A DNA stretch of 10,312 bases from assembly GCA_964542965.1 (NCBI GenBank), contig CAZIVH010000030.1, positions 1 to 10,312 on the forward strand, written 5' to 3'. The DNA is from CAJBLF01 sp964542965. GTDB lineage: Bacteria; Patescibacteriota; Gracilibacteria; Absconditabacterales; Absconditicoccaceae. Below the pieces are notes generated by a model. That model made no database searches. It was not told the DNA's origin and was given only the letters and a program-made list of their open reading frames with translations. The stretch's first letter is position 1; every line of letters begins with the position of its first letter. Positions 1 through 7,387 of this stretch are shown here, in pieces. Position numbers and translations under genes: made by a program.

Positions 1-34
1 CAACAGTTTCAATAAGTTATAGGAACACGAGAGA

Positions 35-62
35 TTGACCTTTAGAAATAAATTAATATAGT
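35..62 (+). promoter_or_regulatory. Sigma-70-type promoter of the first gene
   Basis: TTGACC at 35-40 and TATAGT at 57-62 are separated by 16 bases. This is close to the bacterial housekeeping consensus and leaves a leader of roughly 18 nt before the ATG at 87. The call is made by eye from sequence match and position only. Bases 1-34 hold no gene that I can recognise. Confidence 0.55.
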
Positions 63-86
63 ATAAAAAATAAAAAAGGGAAATAT

Positions 87-488
87 ATGAAACCAGAATT
101 AGAACAAGCAATTGAAGATTTCAAAAAAGAAGTCACAGAAATGAAAGAGTTCGAACTCTTTTTAACAATCGAAAGCTTAGGTGGCATACTATGGAGAGAA
201 AAACACGATTTTTCAGACGGCAGACTCGAAATGTCTGCAGAAGATTTCAATGAAAATCAGGAGCACTATCGCGCCCTCCAGAAAGAATGCCTTGCTATGT
301 TAAAAAAATTCGACGTAGATCCTGAATCGGTCAACGACAAACCCAATGGCAGTTACTGGAAATGGTACGAATTTTGGAAAACATGGATGAATAGTTTCCA
401 TAAAGAAGAATGGGAAGATATTGAAAACAAATTCTTACAAGATGAAAACGTGGACGAACTCCTTCCCCAAAAGAAATGGAACGAATAA
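87..488 (+). CDS. Hypothetical acidic, Trp-rich protein (133 aa)
   Basis: I do not recognise this protein. The ATG at 87 is preceded by AAGGG at 76-80, six bases upstream, which is the only convincing Shine-Dalgarno site in the window. The stop is TAA. The protein looks soluble: no signal peptide or membrane segment, many Glu/Lys and probably helical. Its second half is rich in Trp (YWKWYEFWKTW around residues 90-100, later EEW and KKW), and all Trp codons are TGG. It is the only complete gene here with no in-frame TGA, so it reads the same under table 11 and table 25. It has its own promoter and a strong terminator, so it is probably a single-gene transcription unit. Function unknown. Confidence 0.8.
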   Translation: MKPELEQAIEDFKKEVTEMKEFELFLTIESLGGILWREKHDFSDGRLEMSAEDFNENQEHYRALQKECLAMLKKFDVDPESVNDKPNGSYWKWYEFWKTWMNSFHKEEWEDIENKFLQDENVDELLPQKKWNE

Positions 489-507
489 AAAACAGCAGAG
501 AAAAACC

Positions 508-540
508 AACTCTATCATATATTGTGATAGAGTTTTTTTA
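508..540 (+). terminator. Rho-independent terminator after the first gene
   Basis: AACTCTATCA (508-517) pairs with TGATAGAGTT (525-534) around a 7-nt loop, and a run of T follows to 539. It lies 20 nt past the TAA at 486-488. Confidence 0.85.
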
Positions 541-547
541 TTTCCCA

Positions 548-575
548 TTGTTTTTGTGGTAAGAACACATATATT
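548..575 (+). promoter_or_regulatory. Candidate promoter of the O-antigen-ligase-like gene
   Basis: TTGTTT (548-553) and TATATT (570-575) are 16 bases apart. They lie between the preceding terminator and the ATG at 618, leaving a leader of about 36 nt. The match is moderate and rests on position and consensus only. Confidence 0.4.
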
Positions 576-617
576 CATGCAAAATCCACTATTTAGCATT
601 TAAAGTCCAAAATTTAC

Positions 618-1931
618 ATGGTAAATTTTGTTAAGGTATTTTTCATCTTCATAGTCCTCTACCACGTTCTGGTAACAATCCTCTGTTACGGGATTTTCGG
701 GTGACAATATCAAGAAGCGATATCCATGACAAGAGATAGCATACGGATAATATTTATTCTTGCCGTAACAGTGACACATATCAAACAAGGCAAACAGTTT
801 CTCTCTACACGAAAATATCCGCTCATAGCGCTATGAGCACTCATGCTGTTTAGCGTAGGCGTTTCCAAACGAATGGGAAAATCACGATACGATATCGCCA
901 TAGGAATCAAATACGGACTACGATATCTGATCATCCTTTTTACGGCGGCATATGCAGGATACGCATTAGCATATACAAAAAGCAAAGAAAAATTCATGAA
1001 TTTTCTGCGCCGATTCATCTATGGACTCATTATCGTCGTCATCGTATGATTCTTGCGGCAACTGACAAAATTGATCATACCGGAATTTTTTCACCGGCTT
1101 GGCTACGGACCGCTCAAAGATTTTGCATTCGGCGATAAACCTCCTATCTATTATCTTACCGGATACCAATGAACTTTGAGACGGCAAGGGATCTTCGCAG
1201 GACCGAACAATTACGGATATTTCCTTATTGCGTTTCTCCCGGCGATACTACTAGTCGCAAAGCAAAGATTATCATCCATAAAGAGATTCATTATAACAAA
1301 TAAAACAGTACTATTGAATAGCTCAATTATCACCATACGGATTGCTGCGATCATCATGACACTCTCGAGGACAGCATTCATCGGTGGAATTATATGATTA
1401 GCATTAGTAAATATCCAGCGAATCAAAAAACATAAGAACATAGCGCTAGGGATAGGAATACTCGGGTTAGCAGGAATCGTAGGATTGAGCATTTTAAAAT
1501 GAAGTTCAACCATCGGTCATATACAAGCAAAATTCGGCAGTATATCATATGTATTGCAACAACCAAGCGGATACGGACTCTGAACATCTTGACCAGCTAT
1601 CCACCACAACGGTACGATATTGCCGGAGAATTATTATATACAGCTAATGCTTGATATCGGTACGATAGGATTCATAATACGAACTATAGTCATACTCAGT
1701 ATAATGCGACTATCCAGGAAGATCCAAAAAGCATTCGCTACCATACAAACGGACACAAAAGAACAGACGACATATCTCCTTCGACAAGGCCTGAATATAG
1801 GATTTTTTGCATTACTGATTATGGGCATATTTCTGCACGTCTTCGAAGATAGTATGGTAAATTATCTTTTTTTCATCATGCGAGGGTTACTCATGTGATA
1901 CCTCTCTACGTACATTACCAGAAAAAAATAA
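618..1931 (+). CDS. O-antigen ligase/polymerase-like (Wzy_C family) polytopic membrane protein
   Basis: The protein is 437 aa when TGA is read as Gly; nine in-frame TGA codons occur (for example 702, 834, 1047, 1170, 1395, 1500, 1581, 1590, 1896) and the stop is TAA. It consists of about ten hydrophobic helices. A longer hydrophilic loop carries RRQGIFAGPN (residues 188-197) before a helix, and GYGLGTSGPAIHHNG (318-332) is followed by ENYYIQLMLDIGTIG. This arrangement is typical of WaaL/Wzy/PglL-type enzymes, which join or extend lipid-linked glycans on the outer face of the membrane. In such families an Arg in the loop and a His near HN are important; R189 and H329/H330 are the candidates here. 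ATG 618 follows an in-frame TAG at 594; ATG 726 is an alternative start that would remove the first helix. No other glycan genes lie next to it, so the substrate is unknown. Confidence 0.8.
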
Positions 1932-1937
1932 AAAAAA

Positions 1938-1955
1938 TAGCTGTATCCACAGCTA
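1938..1955 (-). terminator. Terminator of the minus-strand lepB-hsp20 run
   Basis: TAGCTGT (1938-1944) pairs with ACAGCTA (1949-1955) around ATCC. Read on the minus strand the stem is followed by a long T tract, the complement of the A run at about 1922-1937. It lies downstream of the hsp20 stop and overlaps the end of the opposing gene only through the A-rich stop region. Confidence 0.7.
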
Positions 1956-1975
1956 CATTTAGTCTATTAGTTGTC

Positions 1976-1995
1976 GCCCGCTAAAGCGGGCTTTT
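1976..1995 (+). terminator. Terminator of the O-antigen-ligase-like gene
   Basis: A GC-rich stem, GCCCGC (1976-1981) with GCGGGC (1986-1991), encloses the loop TAAA and is followed by TTTT. It lies 45 nt past the TAA of the + strand gene, in the gap between two convergent genes. Confidence 0.75.
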
Positions 1996-2006
1996 GCCAA
2001 ATGAAT

Positions 2007-2360
2007 CTATGTATCGTATTCTACTTCTAATTTAATCTTATCCGGAACCAATGCTTTCGGTACAATGATCTGCAAGGTATTATCCGGAGTGAGTTTGGAA
2101 TGAATCTTGTCGAAATATACTTGTGGAGGTAAATCGATGATCATGTCGATAGGCCCCCGATAGCACTCTTCCTTGAGCGGAATCAGATGTTCTTTCACTT
2201 TTGGTTTAATTCTCTCGCCGGTAATTACCAACCTATAATCTTTGACATGTAAATGTAAGCTTTCTTTCTTCACTCATCACAAAGGAAGCATAATGACAAT
2301 CTCCTGAGGGGATTCGTAGATATCATATGGAATGCTAGGTATTTGATCAGCCTGTTTCAT
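2007..2360 (-). CDS. Small heat shock protein, Hsp20/alpha-crystallin family
   Basis: The protein is 117 aa, starting at ATG 2360 and ending in TAG. The start is fixed by joining through two consecutive TGA codons (2274-2279, Gly28-Gly29). Only then does the conserved opening of the alpha-crystallin domain appear: IPYDIYESPQEIVIMLPL, followed by GGVKKE, where the second Gly is the conserved one of the LPGV motif. Then come LHVKDYRLVITGER and, near the end, IIVPKA, which fits the family's terminal beta strand and I-x-I/V-like tail. The family forms ATP-independent holdase oligomers that keep unfolding proteins soluble in the cytoplasm. It is short for the family, with almost no N-terminal arm. 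It lies 25 nt downstream of the PH-domain gene and is probably the last gene of that operon. Confidence 0.88.
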
Positions 2361-2385
2361 AGATACACAGATTAGAATATAAATA

Positions 2386-2961
2386 TTATTTAGGATTCTG
2401 GTTTGCTTCGAGATCCAGGCCGATAACCTTGACTATCTGATTTCTTCTTTTTTCAGGTCTAGGTATCCAGCGGAATTTGATTTCACCGTTACGTTCGCTA
2501 TCACCTTCAGTCAATACGATAATATCACCATTATCAAAGATGCTATACAGCAATCATGATTTTTTTATAGTGATACTCTTAACGCTTTGCGTACTGATGG
2601 TTGATACATTTCTCTTAAGTATCCCTCCCTGTTCATACATCATGATAGAATTTGGAATAACAATGATGAAATCCATCTTGTAATCTATATATTTACCCAG
2701 AATCGGAAAAAGAAAAACGACATCTATGATCAACATAGAAATCAAGATATAAGAGAAATAATCCCCGCCTAACCGTTTATAGAAGAATATTAGGGCAAGG
2801 ATATTGGTGAGCAACAACACGGTAAACGGTATGCCAACCTTAATAATATGATAAAGCTTGCTTCTTCAAAAGCAAAGGACATTCTCAGGTCCATATTGAA
2901 GCTTATATTCTTCAAAAACCTTCTGCCTTAACTTAGTGTCAAAATTCGAAAATATTTTCAT
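2386..2961 (-). CDS. Bacterial PH-domain-like membrane protein
   Basis: The protein is 191 aa with two TGA glycines (residues 32 and 136) and ends in TAA. A cytoplasmic N-terminal stretch (1-38) is followed by two adjacent hydrophobic segments (about 39-60 and 69-88). A soluble C-terminal domain of about 100 residues begins DYKMDFIIVIPNSIMMYEQG and continues with KRNVSTISTQSVKSITIKKS and LLYSIFDNGDIIVLTEG. Two helices followed by a beta-rich domain in which a variable strand ends in a G-turn resembles the bPH (YdbT/YdbS-like) proteins common in Patescibacteria; their molecular role is poorly known. ATG 2961 was chosen because upstream in-frame ATGs overlap the 3' end of lepB, whereas this start leaves a 28-nt gap. 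The family assignment is by pattern only. Confidence 0.65.
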
Positions 2962-2989
2962 AGGAAAAAACACTAAGGATAAAATAGCG

Positions 2990-3574
2990 CTAGAACGTCT
3001 GGAAACGAGGGAAAAATCTCACATATACCTTGCCTATGATATGATCGAACGGTACTTCATATGTAGATCATTCATAACAGTCCAGCCCGAAACAGCAGCG
3101 AGAATCAGTAGAGAATCATCTATTATCTCACATAACAAACAATCACTCTTTGACCTCGAATTCGCTTTTTCAACATCTTGCATCTGTTTGCACAGATCAC
3201 GTAAGATATTTCTCTTCAAGGATATTGCATTGTTCTATAGCATTCTCTGTTTTACAGACAGACACTCTATTGTTTTTTATCTTGATATTCTCTCCAGGCA
3301 ATCAGATAACCCTCTTGATATATGGAATAGTCTTTCCAGGAGGAACAAAGACAATGACATCGCCTCTTTGAAGATCACTAAATCTCGGAGTGATTTTGTC
3401 CACGATAATGAAATCATTTTCCTCAAAGGTAGGAGACATACTCGCTCATACTACCGTATATGGGTTTGCGACAAAAAATCTGATAAACAGAACTATTCCT
3501 CACACAAATATCAAAAACGATACCATATCAAAAAGATCGAGGAGAAAATATTTGAATTTAGTCTTGAAGCTCAT
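2990..3574 (-). CDS. lepB: Signal peptidase I
   Basis: The protein is 194 aa from ATG 3574 to TAG. It is interrupted by nine TGA codons, all read as Gly (residues 25, 43, 91, 126, 135, 144, 149, 153, 169). One N-terminal membrane anchor (about 14-36) is followed by the S26 peptidase boxes: GASMSPT with catalytic Ser45, a beta-strand segment with RGDVIVF (70-76), KRVIGLPGE with the general base Lys87, and MGDNRGFSTDSR (148-159). It removes signal peptides from exported proteins at the outer face of the membrane. Length and anchor number fit the short Gram-positive/CPR type. An unusual feature is six cysteines in the extracytoplasmic part (107, 116, 134, 160, 161, 166). It lies 118 nt downstream of ssb and 28 nt upstream of the PH-domain gene. 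Confidence 0.95.
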
Positions 3575-3605
3575 AGTCACCGAACGCTAATTGTATAAAA
3601 CTGTC

Positions 3606-3644
3606 TAAAAAACATAGATACTTCTCTGTGCATGGATAAGTATC
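3606..3644 (-). terminator. Weak candidate terminator after ssb
   Basis: On the minus strand GATACTT and AAGTATC (3617-3623 with 3638-3644) can pair around a 14-nt loop, followed four bases later by TTTTTT (complement of 3606-3611). The long loop and the gap make it weak. AAGTAT at 3638-3643 can instead pair with ATACTT at 3657-3662, so two mutually exclusive hairpins are possible in the 118-nt ssb-lepB gap. Confidence 0.35.
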
Positions 3645-3692
3645 AATATAGGTATATACTTCATTTTTTGTTTGTAGTGGAAATCCTATCGA

Positions 3693-4097
3693 CTAGAATG
3701 GTACATCTTCGTCTTCTGGGATAGCTGATTCAACAGCATCCAATACATGATCATCATCACCTTGTCCCTTAGGATCCAAGAAGATGAAATTGTCAACGAT
3801 AATTTCAGTGGAGAATTTGTCTTTGCCCTCACTGTCTTGCCGTTTTCTTGTTCTCAATCTACCTTCAATGTAGATTCTCTTACCTTTGTTCAGATACTTA
3901 GACAATACTTCAGCGCCTTTACCGTAGGCTACACATCTGTGGTACTCTGCATCTTCCAGCACATTACCCTCCTTATTCTTGAATTTCCTGTTGGTTGCAA
4001 CAGTGAAGTTCACGACAGAAGTTCAACTGCTTTCGATGGTCTTGACCTGCAGATTGTTCGTAGCTCTTCCGATAATCATTACCTTATTCAGATCCAT
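3693..4097 (-). CDS. ssb: Single-stranded DNA-binding protein
   Basis: The protein is 134 aa from ATG 4097 to TAG, with one TGA read as Gly25 (4023-4025). Without that codon the N-terminal strand of the OB fold would be lost. It starts MDLNKVMIIGRATNNLQVKT, then NFTVATNRKFKN and AEYHRCVAYGKGAEVLSKYL. KGKRIYIEGRLRTR and TEIIVDNFIFLD follow, matching the SSB OB fold. A short acidic linker ends in EDEDVPF, the C-terminal tip that in bacterial SSBs docks replication and repair proteins. It coats single-stranded DNA in replication, repair and recombination. It is shorter than the roughly 170-180 aa E. coli type because the linker is reduced. The gene stands at the head of the minus-strand run; a perfect palindrome abuts its start. 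Confidence 0.96.
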
Positions 4098-4098
4098 G

Positions 4099-4110
4099 AT
4101 TCGATCGAAT
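4099..4110. promoter_or_regulatory. 12-bp perfect palindrome abutting the ssb start
   Basis: ATTCGATCGAAT is self-complementary and ends one base before the ssb ATG (4097 on the minus strand), where a ribosome binding site would be expected. A second small hairpin, GATGAA with TTCATC (4127-4132 and 4138-4143), lies just upstream. It could be an operator or a leader structure over the start; nothing here decides which. Confidence 0.3.
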
Positions 4111-4177
4111 TATCGTGTAAAAATAGGATGAAAAACATTCATCACATGATATGTAAACAAATATAGCATAAAATCAA

Positions 4178-4205
4178 TTGATTTTTGTCGGGATTTTAGT
4201 AAATA
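4178..4205 (+). promoter_or_regulatory. Candidate promoter of tRNA-Leu
   Basis: TTGATT (4178-4183) and TAAATA (4200-4205) are 16 bases apart, about 30 bases upstream of the mature tRNA start. The -10 match is modest. Confidence 0.35.
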
Positions 4206-4234
4206 ATCACCACCAAAGTCCCAAAAAACTGTAT

Positions 4235-4318
4235 GCCCAGATGGTGGAATTGGTAGACACGCTAGACTCAAAATCTGGTGTCCGTGAGGATGTGTGGGTT
4301 CGAGTCCCACTCTGGGTA
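4235..4318 (+). tRNA. tRNA-Leu (anticodon CAA)
   Basis: Acceptor GCCCAGA (4235-4241) pairs with TCTGGGT (4311-4317), the first pair being G-U, and the discriminator base is A4318. The D arm contains GTGGAATTGGTAGACAC. The anticodon stem is CTAGA/TCTGG (4262-4266, 4274-4278) with loop CTCAAAA, so the anticodon is CAA at 4269-4271, reading UUG. A long variable arm (4279-4293, TCC/GGA around GTGA) marks it as class II, as expected for Leu. The T arm is GTGGG-TTCGAGT-CCCAC (4294-4310). CCA is not encoded and must be added after transcription. A terminator follows after 10 nt, so it is probably transcribed alone. Confidence 0.96.
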
Positions 4319-4328
4319 ATAGAAAATG

Positions 4329-4360
4329 ATCTGAAGAAATTCAGATTTTTTTTATTTTTT
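4329..4360 (+). terminator. Terminator of tRNA-Leu
   Basis: ATCTGAA (4329-4335) pairs with TTCAGAT (4340-4346) around a GAAA tetraloop, followed by a T-rich tract to 4360. The T tract also encodes the last codons and the stop of the opposing HD-domain gene (stop at 4352-4354 on the minus strand). Confidence 0.85.
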
Positions 4361-5824
4361 GGAAAAGAATTGATCTATATTTTTTTTACTCTCCGATTGA
4401 AGAAATAGGGAAAAATCAGAAAAATGCTTGGAAAGATAGGCAATATCTTGAGCACGTAGAGAAACGACCGCATATCAATCAGTGGCTTTTCAAAGCTTTT
4501 GGATACTTTTGGTCTGCTGTGGAAACACTTCTGCAACAGACTTTTCCTGACCAGAAGCGTCCTTAGTTAAAAACGTCTCTCCAGGTTTAAAGGAAGGCGT
4601 TTTGACGACAAAAACAGGGATTCAAGCTTGCATGGCATGTTCTACCGACACCATAGCATCGTCAAAAGAGGTATGAAAATCTATGTCATAGAAGCTGTCC
4701 ATCTGATAAATGAAATCAGGGACTTGGCCTTTTGTATGATACACAGAAAAATCGTTTTCCGCAATACGTTTATGTTGAAGATCAGAAGGTGAAATAATCT
4801 GTTTTTCGACAAGATAACGAAGCGCTAGTCCGACAAGATATTCTTTGCCTCGAACATATTTATTGAGATAGATCATATTGTGCATATAGGCACGCAAAAA
4901 AAGCACATCCAAAAGTGACTGGCTATCCTCAAACACGATACGATCTCATTCCCTGGAAAGGGTGACGGAAAGCAAAAGATCAAACGGTTTCTGATTTCTT
5001 GATAGGATATCGGATATGGCGTGAGCGAATTTGTCTGACCCGCCATAAATCTGAGGAGGAATGCCATACACATCATCAGCATATACTTCATCAAGATCTC
5101 TTGCCGTATAAGCGAACTTGTCTGCGACATCCAAAATATGTCCATACAGGGTTTTATTATTGTTGATGATATCAGAGATATCCTTGAGCGAAACGTCGAA
5201 ATATGTCTCTATATCCTTTACGAGATCTGGATATTCATGGATATACGACAAGAAATTCTCTTCTTCCTTGAGATTAGGAAAAGCCTTCATGGTTACATCG
5301 CTGAATTTTGGCGTAGCGACATCATGAAGCAATCACGCAATAATCATGGTAATGACCTGTTTTTCATCAAATCATAATTTCCTGGCAATGATTTCTGCAT
5401 TAAAAGCGGTATCCAAACTATGGACCAGACGAGTATGATGAGAATTGTACTCCACTCATTTAGTACCGATTCTGTGCAATCATATACCGTATTGAAGTAC
5501 GCTATTCAAAGCGCGGAATGCTTTATGGTTACCTATAAGATGATAAGGATTGTTCTCTTTTTCTGTCTCCTTAAAAGAAAGATGTTTATATGAACAATAG
5601 GGACGATGCATGATATACAAATCATCGAATTCATCATCACAAAAAAGATCGGCATACAAATGTTTATCATATGCAGAATTCTGTCATTTCCCCAAAACAT
5701 CAAAAAGCGTTATAAGCGTCTGTTTTTTTGTTTCATGAAGATCTTCTTCCACCCTCAAACGCACATAAGGTCATTCGATATTCTGAAATTTTTGATACAT
5801 ATCATATATAGGAGAAACTTTCAT
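4352..5824 (-). CDS. HD-domain phosphohydrolase, dGTPase/SAMHD1-like
   Basis: The protein is 490 aa from ATG 5824 to TAA, rebuilt across ten TGA codons. The central HD domain shows RLVHSL (R132, H135), AGLLHDVATP (H167-D168, Gly164 from TGA) and DKFAYTARD (235-243). These correspond to the metal-binding H...HD...D set and to the DRLDYLLRD-type motif of the COG1078/dGTPase-like group. Such enzymes hydrolyse dNTPs or other nucleotides with a metal ion in the cytoplasm; the substrate cannot be told from sequence. About 110 N-terminal residues and a C-terminal domain (about 340-490, with GIPVFVVKTPSFKPGE) are not recognised. It is transcribed divergently from the coiled-coil/murC operon and convergently to tRNA-Leu. 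Its last codons lie inside the tRNA terminator. The fold is well supported, the specific activity is not. Confidence 0.82.
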
Positions 5825-5851
5825 ATCCTAGATACAAGATAAACAAAAAAT

Positions 5852-5879
5852 GTTTTATATATTTAGAACAAAAAGTCAA
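5852..5879 (-). promoter_or_regulatory. Promoter of the HD-domain gene
   Basis: On the minus strand TTGACT (complement of 5874-5879) and TAAAAC (complement of 5852-5857) are 16 bases apart, leaving a leader of about 20 nt before the ATG at 5824. The surrounding DNA is very AT-rich, so chance matches are likely. Confidence 0.45.
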
Positions 5880-5893
5880 TACAATAGAATTTC

Positions 5894-5921
5894 TTGTTTT
5901 TCTCTGACTATTGAATATCAC
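5894..5921 (+). promoter_or_regulatory. Weak candidate promoter of the murC operon
   Basis: TTGTTT (5894-5899) and TATCAC (5916-5921) are 16 bases apart within the 134-nt divergent gap. The -10 is poor. It would exclude a start at TTG 5911 for the following gene. Confidence 0.25.
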
Positions 5922-5958
5922 TACAACACAATGGATTTTACATCCTAATATTGCACGT

Positions 5959-6528
5959 ATGTCAGAATATATATCAGAATACGAAAAAGAGAGGAGAAAA
6001 AACGAAGCCAAAAACAGAGGAGAAAAATGAGATATCAACAAAGAGAATGAGAAAGCGTTGCGCCAGAGTAAACTAAACCTCAAAGAACTCAAAGATATGA
6101 TCAAAGAGTGATCGATAGAGCTCAATCAAGCAACGCTTGAAAAAATCCAAAAAGACAATAAGCTCGACAATACAGAATTCAACGACATAATAGAATCATT
6201 GGAGATGAAAGAGGTATTGAAGAAAATAGAAGAAATAACAAACAATCCAGATATAGAAAACATTTTACCAAAAGAGCTCAGAATAACACAAAAAGAGTTC
6301 AAGGATGCTTGTATGGACAAAGACAAAAGGCCAGCGTTATTGATGAAGATAGATACTGCCTTGGATTGTGTAAGCGATCAGGTGCGTAGCGGTTGAGGGA
6401 AGATATGAGGAAATCCTCTTTCTAGAAATATCGCCATGCGAGAAAATCTTATGTTTTTGGCAAATCAGAAAATCATACACATTCAAGAACACATGATAGA
6501 TATGAAAAATTATTTACAAAATAATTAA
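5959..6528 (+). CDS. Hypothetical coiled-coil protein (189 aa)
   Basis: I do not recognise this protein. It is 189 aa from ATG 5959 with stop TAA, and has four TGA codons read as Gly. Two of these lie in a Gly-rich turn, RSGGGKIGGNPLSRN, near residue 150. The rest is strongly charged and helical: EYEKERRKNEAKNRG near the N terminus, several Glu/Lys-rich heptad-like stretches up to about residue 85, then ITQKEFKDACMDKDKRP. No signal peptide or membrane segment is visible, so it is probably cytoplasmic. The reading frame stays open upstream to before 5824; TTG 5911 would add 16 residues (NITTTQWILHPNIAR after the start) and is a real alternative. It is the first gene of a tight operon, five nt ahead of the transporter-like gene. 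Confidence 0.72.
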
Positions 6529-6533
6529 TCAGT

Positions 6534-7382
6534 ATGTTTCGAGCAATAATAGGAAATCTTCTAGGCAGCATATCGACGGTATTATGGAAAAAAACGTTAT
6601 TGATCTCTCGCTTACCTAAGATTTTTTTCCGTTTCCTGGGAGAATTGAATGGCATTATCATAGCGCTTATCCTGATAGCAATAGTAGGATTCAACCGACA
6701 AATATTGACGGACCGAAGAATTGTATGAGGAATAGTGATAATACTGCTCATCGCAATAGCCTACGACTATATACAGCAATGATTATACAGAAAAGAAAAA
6801 ATATCCGCGCTTATGCCTTACGAAAACCTCAATAGCGTATTCACGATCATAGCCGGATTCCTTATTTTCAAAGATTCATCACGGATAGCGGTTGGCGTAG
6901 GAATACTCGTAATCATCATAACGATAGGCGCCTCCGTAGATTTCAAAAAGTTCGAACGGCCAAAAAATCTCAAAATGATTCTTCTTGTCCAATTTCTGAT
7001 AGCGGCAGAATCAGTGCTTACCGGATATTTTTTGACAGACTTGGGAGACAAAGAATACTTCATCCTGTATGAAATCATCATCGTAGCGATACTCCTCATT
7101 CCTGTACTCGTAAAATGATATCTAACCAAAATCAAAGGTACAAAGATGAGATTCCGATGATATGAAACAGGACAAGCAACGGGAACAAATCTTTCATTTA
7201 TCCTCTATCTTTTTTTGGTGTCAGAATTCGGGATAGTGGTTTCGACATTATTATCCTTCTTGGCAACAGGAGTAACGATGCTGTTCGGATATCTGATTCT
7301 CAAAGAGAAACCAAGCAAAAAAGATATCTATCTCACCATCATCACGACAGTTTTAGTAGGAATAGGATTCTACTTTAAGTAA
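6534..7382 (+). CDS. DMT/EamA-like transporter
   Basis: The protein is 282 aa from ATG 6534 to TAA with four TGA codons read as Gly (the first at residue 65). About ten hydrophobic segments are visible, arranged as two similar halves. Each half ends in the pattern usual for EamA repeats: an acidic or lysine residue and a short loop, then a glycine-bearing helix. These are FLIFKDSSRIAVGVGIL in the first half and GYLILKEKPSKKDIYL then TTVLVGIGFYF at the C terminus. Members export or import metabolites such as amino acids, nucleotide sugars or lipid-linked precursors; the substrate cannot be read here. It lies between the coiled-coil gene (5-nt gap) and murC (5-nt gap). A role in moving a cell-wall metabolite is possible but is only inference from position. 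Confidence 0.72.
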
Positions 7383-7387
7383 ACCTC

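Noticed and set aside
2936..3598. A 220-residue open frame on the + strand
   Set aside because: It lies antisense to lepB, whose catalytic motifs are unmistakable once TGA is read as Gly; the + strand translation has no recognisable domain.
3638..3662. Alternative hairpin in the ssb-lepB gap as an attenuator or riboswitch
   Set aside because: The stems are only six pairs and AT-only in part; there is no known aptamer pattern and no conservation data.
3747..4166. A 139-residue + strand open frame
   Set aside because: It is antisense to ssb, which is clearly the real gene.
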